Source: Cyclina sinensis (taxonomy: Eukaryota; Mollusca; Bivalvia; Venerida; Veneridae). Taken from it: a stretch of 64,000 nt of DNA. A program made the position numbers and the translations under genes. Location: positions 12,214,630 through 12,278,629 of the forward strand of contig JAAONU010000004.1 of assembly GCA_012932295.1 (NCBI GenBank), in the 5' to 3' direction. Under the pieces are notes generated by a model. That model did not search any database. It was not told the DNA's origin and saw only the letters and a program-made list of their open reading frames with translations. Positions 59,981-64,000 of this stretch are shown piece by piece. Numbering within the stretch: position 1 is the stretch's first letter; the number at the start of each line of letters is the position of its first letter.

Positions 59981-61314
59981 TAAATTATAATTTTATTACC
60001 CTTCCCCTGCCGAGAAAGACGATTTTAAAATTAATCATTGCTGTTTTAAATGAAACGTCGAAATAAGATTCCCTTTAGGGTACCCCTACACCTCAAAATG
60101 ACGTCACAACATAATTTGTGCTGGCGAAAAGCGGTATTTTCCCAGAAGTGATATGTTTGTTTGAATATTAAATTTATATCTTTAATGAAAGCCATAAATT
60201 TGGGTTAATATTTCCGCGCATTCATTACAGATTATTTTCTTAAACTTTTTTATATTTTTATTTCAATAGTTCGTCTATAGATCTACATGAAATATTTGCT
60301 TTCGTACCTAACGAATGTAAACAAGAGAAAAGGAGTAGTCTGTTGAAGAATTAATATCAAGGTTTGGCGAGGTCATATTTGTTTCAAATACTACTGAGAA
60401 TATTTATCATTACTCTATTTTGGTATATATATCTTATTTGCCAATTAAAAAGTGTTTGTATATCGGAATTTACACTTTACAACATCGAACCGTACGCGCA
60501 TCGTCACAGCGCATGTTGTTTACTATGTGGGGTATCCAAAGGGGAAATTTAATGTGTATATTACCTGTCTGGCTCGGTAATATCAATTCCTTTCGACGGA
60601 TCAATAGCCAATCAAAAAGGAGAAAAAAATCTAGAAGGGCAATAAACATTTCTAATAAGATGAAGAGGCACTGCCTTATAACAAAGTCCAAAGAAGCGAC
60701 ATGTATATTCAGTTTTACTTTGCAGGTCTTTACAAACTATTTTTTATTTTCTTCAGACGAGCCCTCCTATAGGTCATTATCAGACTGTCGTCAGATATGC
60801 ACATCTGATCCATTCGATCCTTTCATGTTTTATTCATAGTATACTGGAATGTTAGGGTAGTAAGAACCTTGGGGGTCCGACAAGAGAATGGTTGTGCAAA
60901 TTGTCAAAATATATATGCATAGAGACTTGGACCATCTCCTTAAAAAATGAACGATTCTCATGCATGGAAGCTTTTAAACTTCTAGTATTTCTTTAGCTAT
61001 TATTTTCACAGAGAATCGAAGATGATACTTAATAATAACAAGGAAAATATAAAAAAAATGTACAAATACAGCCATTTAGTTTCGTCCAACAAGAAGCTAC
61101 AAACACAAATAGTTTTTTTGGATTAAACCACTTAAACGATAAATTCTTTTTTTTAGTATTTTCAGACAATTAAAAAGATTACTGTTTAAAAACATGCTCC
61201 ATATACACAGAAATACTTGTATGTAGAATACGCCACCGAAGATATTTCCTTTTTCAGAACACCACTGGTTACTTTGCAAGAAGAACTAAAGGTGCTGTGA
61301 TGAGTTTTTTTGTT
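59981..61314. other. Non-coding; CRE at 60099-60106
   Basis: A perfect TGACGTCA lies at 60099-60106. Frames of up to 139 codons (60420-60839) have no protein-like signature or splice support. CpG is somewhat higher at 60.0-60.6 kb than in the surroundings. Confidence 0.4.
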
Positions 61315-61470
61315 GTTGTTGATTTTTTATTGGGATTAACGCCAGTTTCAACCTCTTTGGTCACATCCCCTAACACGTGTTCCTGGGTATCCAATCAGCG
61401 ACTGATTGCTTCCTCACATGAAACAGAGGTTAGGGGCAAATGACCTTTAGATGCCTTGTCCGATGTTGTT
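61315..61470. repeat. Fragment of a mollusc-type dispersed repeat
   Basis: TTTTTTATTGGGATTAACGCC, TCAACCTCTTTGGTCAC, TGTTCCTGGGTATCC and CACATGAAACAGAGGT occur in order. I associate this phrase order with a dispersed repeat common in mollusc genomes, often linked to SINE tails. That link is from memory and not checked here. Confidence 0.4.
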
Positions 61471-61633
61471 TTCAAGTACTGTCTGAATGAAATGTGTTTT
61501 TTCTTTGCTTACTTACTAGGACTGTTGGCTGTAGTATTTTCGTTTGTTATTTGGATCCTTATTAGAAAGATTTCAATTGTTTGATACATATGTGTAATTC
61601 TTTATGAATCAAACCGTTTAGCTTTAAACCAAC

Positions 61634-61790
61634 GGACACGAGGAAATCACCCCTGGTTTGACAAACTTTGGTATGTCCTGACTGTATGCCCTGATAATGT
61701 ATCTGTCATGACACGACACGACAATGGACACGACGAAACATTCCACCATGTTTGACAAACTGTGCTCCGATTATGTATCTGTTATGACAT
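61634..61790. repeat. Diverged tandem duplication, about 92 bp
   Basis: GGACACGAGGAAATCACCCC, GTTTGACAAACTTTGG and AATGTATCTGTCATGACA recur from 61726 as GGACACGACGAAACATTCC, GTTTGACAAACTGTG and TTATGTATCTGTTATGACA. Confidence 0.7.
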
Positions 61791-62378
61791 ACAAGAAGTT
61801 ACCAACACCTCCAAGTAACAGGTGTTTTGCCTAAACAAGATTATTCGGTCAACGATTTTGAAGTTCTTTTAATGATGAGTAATTTTATTTACACATTCGT
61901 GTCACCTCGGTTGTATTTATTTGTAAACATGAGCAATACACCATACTGAACCCTCATTTGTCATAACAATAATGCTCCACCTTTGCTACTAGTATTTTGT
62001 CTGCCGTTTTGATTTGATTACCGATGCTCTTTTCAGGACATTTTCCATTATTTCGGTTATTCTTAACTAAAACAGAAAACTAAATTTTTGAATGTTTTAT
62101 TTATTGCAGGTTAATAGAGATTGATTATGATTTAAAATGTTTACAAAAAAAGACGTGAACTTCTGGAGTTGATATCGTGAATTGTAAATTGTCAAGTCAA
62201 CACTTAGAATTCCATTTATATTTTGTTATGTAAAAAAGGAATGAAAGTTGTTATGTAGTTTCGGATATGTAATGCAAAATATTGATATGTTAAACGTCGT
62301 GGTTTGATAAGTTAAAATAAACATAACAATATATTAAATGTTCATTCACTGATCGCCTTTTCAACTCTACAGATAAAA
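61791..62378 (-). other. 3' UTR region of the coiled-coil gene
   Basis: Downstream of the minus-strand stop, TTTATT at 62096-62101 reads AATAAA on the minus strand, about 280 nt past the stop, and is a plausible poly(A) signal. Nothing else is seen. Confidence 0.4.
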
Positions 62379-64000
62379 TCACCATTCTGAAGTCATAACT
62401 TCCGGTGCATATGGCTGACTGTGTAATGACGACATTGATTCCAACGCTTGCGTTTTATTTTGCATCGGTTGAATATGGTTTGTATGCGTCTGTGTTACTT
62501 GGTTATTGCTAGATATATTCCTCGAAACTGACGACACATGGCCGCCCCCAGGAAGAGACGTAATGAACACAGACAAAGGGTCTCCAACCGACGCATTTCC
62601 GATGAACTCTGTATTTAAATCGACAACACGATCGGGATCATATGTGACTGAATTTATGAATTCAGCTTTAAAAACAGGATGATCGTCCCCTACTGGCATA
62701 CCCTTTTCAAGCTGAAGTTGTTCTTTTACAAACTTTTTGTCCTCAGATATCGGTATGAGGGCTGCCTGAATGACTTTTTGCTCTTTCTTTGCTTTTTCAA
62801 GTCTTTGCTCTATTTCTTCACACTTATCTTGCACATCGTTTGTTGTTTGTATGACGTCAGCTTTAACCTCAAGTTCAAAGTTCATGTCGGAATCAGCAAG
62901 GTTAATACGAAACCCCAAAGTAGCTATTTGACGTTCCACAGCAAATCTTTGCAGTTTGTTTTTGTCATAAAACGCTTTCAGCTGTGTATATGTGCGCCTG
63001 TCATCACGTTGTACTGCAGCTGTGATTTTCTCACAAAGTTGCTCTCTTTCAGAATTCAGCACATGTAACTGTTCTTTTAGTAAACCTTTCCTTTTCTCCA
63101 TATCGTAAATACTTTCACTCAAGTTACTTGACCTGTTCTCTCTGTCTAGGAGATTGTTCAGCAAATTTGCTTTGGATTCTAGCTCGAGTTCTTTCAACTG
63201 GATTTCCTTTGAAAGAGAACACAGTTTTCTGTTCAAATCCTCCTCTAATTTGGTTAGTTTTTCCAGCTTGACATTGAGGTCTTTTGTCTTTTCATCATCT
63301 TTTTCTAGCCATCGCCTGGCTAACCAAGCCAATTTTTGGAACTTCAGAAGGATATCAGGCACGAAACGAATGATATTTTCATTTCCAAAGTTTGCAATTT
63401 TGAGATGAAATGCTGATCTGGAGCTATCCTGGCACATAAGTTGTTCGTCTAAAGAGTTCTCATTATCTAACAGGTGATCTGTTCTCTCCTTCAAATGGGA
63501 GAGTCTTTGTGCAAGCTTTTCTATTTCGGATGTGTCATATAGCTTCTTTATGTCACGAAATTCCCTCCCGAGTGCAATAAGCGCTTGTTTAGTAACAAGC
63601 TTCCTGCGAGCTTCTTGTGTTTCATGGAATCCAGATCTTGCGGAATGACTCACCGACAAGCGATCTCCTTCGGCTAATGTCGAAGTCAAACCACTTAGAC
63701 CACTATATCCGCTGTCAATACTACGAAATGATAACACACTAGGCGAGGACATGGCGGAGTCTGTAGTATTTTCACGGTCTGGAAGATCATACCCGACCAG
63801 ATAGAAATAACGAAACAACGGCGTGAAAATCCTTTCAACAAAATTATCACGAAGTCTGCGAAGGTAATCTAAATATTTGAAAAACCAAGTGAAGTAATTC
63901 ACAAGCTTTTCTTCTTCTGGTGTTGTTTTCACATGTCGATGACGTAATTTGCAACGAATCAGCTTCTTCAGATCGAGAAAGCACTGGCGAAGACTTGCAA
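62379..64000 (-). CDS. Large coiled-coil protein, 5'-partial
   Basis: The frame is open from the window edge to TGA at 62379-62381, showing 539 complete residues. No ATG start is in view; the frame continues upstream of a GTG at 63932, which I do not take as a start. Order of parts by visible residue: a basic, helical, aromatic-rich N-terminal part (about 1-72); a Ser/Gly-rich linker with an IDSGYSGLSGL segment (about 75-125); a mixed helical region (130-230) with LAWLARRWLEK; a long charged coiled coil (about 232-412) with heptad-like Leu spacing; and a polar tail (437-539). There is no signal peptide or membrane helix. Composition and length are clearly protein-like, and the minus strand is open for 1.6 kb, which is rare in this AT-rich DNA. 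It is probably the last exon or a single large exon of a cytoplasmic scaffold-like protein. I do not recognise the family. Confidence 0.85.
   Translation of the reverse strand, partial: ASLRQCFLDLKKLIRCKLRHRHVKTTPEEEKLVNYFTWFFKYLDYLRRLRDNFVERIFTPLFRYFYLVGYDLPDRENTTDSAMSSPSVLSFRSIDSGYSGLSGLTSTLAEGDRLSVSHSARSGFHETQEARRKLVTKQALIALGREFRDIKKLYDTSEIEKLAQRLSHLKERTDHLLDNENSLDEQLMCQDSSRSAFHLKIANFGNENIIRFVPDILLKFQKLAWLARRWLEKDDEKTKDLNVKLEKLTKLEEDLNRKLCSLSKEIQLKELELESKANLLNNLLDRENRSSNLSESIYDMEKRKGLLKEQLHVLNSEREQLCEKITAAVQRDDRRTYTQLKAFYDKNKLQRFAVERQIATLGFRINLADSDMNFELEVKADVIQTTNDVQDKCEEIEQRLEKAKKEQKVIQAALIPISEDKKFVKEQLQLEKGMPVGDDHPVFKAEFINSVTYDPDRVVDLNTEFIGNASVGDPLSVFITSLPGGGHVSSVSRNISSNNQVTQTHTNHIQPMQNKTQALESMSSLHSQPYAPEVMTSEW

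Noticed and set aside
60420..60839. 139-codon plus-strand frame
   Set aside because: No recognisable domain; amino-acid composition reflects AT-rich DNA, and no splice or promoter context supports it.
63930..63932. GTG as start codon of the minus-strand coiled-coil gene
   Set aside because: Nuclear animal genes rarely start at GTG, and the frame stays open for 22 more codons to the window edge. The gene is simply 5'-partial.

Overview
This window is nuclear DNA from a metazoan, most likely a bivalve mollusc and perhaps a venerid-type clam. The DNA is AT-rich and sparsely coding, with GT/AG-spliced exons. It is crowded with dispersed elements of a type typical of molluscs: a 5' hairpin, a (TCYG)n stretch, tandem cores of about 145-172 bp, and a 3' hairpin followed by TCTTGTT. 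tRNA-derived SINEs are also present. The species call is inference from repeat style, not from a marker gene.

Only two genes are well supported. (1) A class A (rhodopsin-like) GPCR lies on the plus strand in three coding exons: 28877-29770, 30463-30586 and 51814-52859. They are joined by a 692-bp phase-0 intron and a 21.2-kb phase-1 intron and give 687 residues. Exon 1 carries TM1-TM6 and the start of TM7. Exon 2 carries the NPIIY motif and helix 8. Exon 3 carries a 348-residue Ser-rich tail. The DRY position reads HKY. (2) A large coiled-coil protein lies on the minus strand (62379-64000), open to the window edge and therefore 5'-partial.

Layout: 1-28810 is non-coding upstream DNA with tandem-core elements (2.5, 6.8, 13-15, 15.5, 19.5-22.3, 25.1 and 27.8 kb), a poly-G-bounded element (4.7-5.35 kb), a 150-bp palindrome (11.1 kb), a 33-bp minisatellite (19.1 kb) and a TIR element enclosing a tRNA-like sequence (24.1-24.6 kb). 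The long intron (30.6-51.8 kb) holds a 40/41-bp minisatellite, an inserted hAT-like element with a 5-bp target duplication, a 27-bp minisatellite with a decayed relative nearby, more tandem-core elements, and a 1.25-kb element at 47507-48760. 52.9-62.3 kb holds SINEs, a degenerate tandem array, another tandem-core element with a nested piggyBac-like MITE, and a second long palindrome.

The most unusual object is the element at 47507-48760. It has perfect 43-bp terminal inverted repeats, and its interior is almost wholly made of degenerate, self-complementary units of about 20 bp related to CGTAAACCTAGGTTTACG, with a higher-order period near 428 bp. The broadest pattern is the shared hairpin-plus-TCTTGTT 3' terminus on many otherwise dissimilar elements. 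All family assignments rest on reading the sequence only; no database search or folding program was run.
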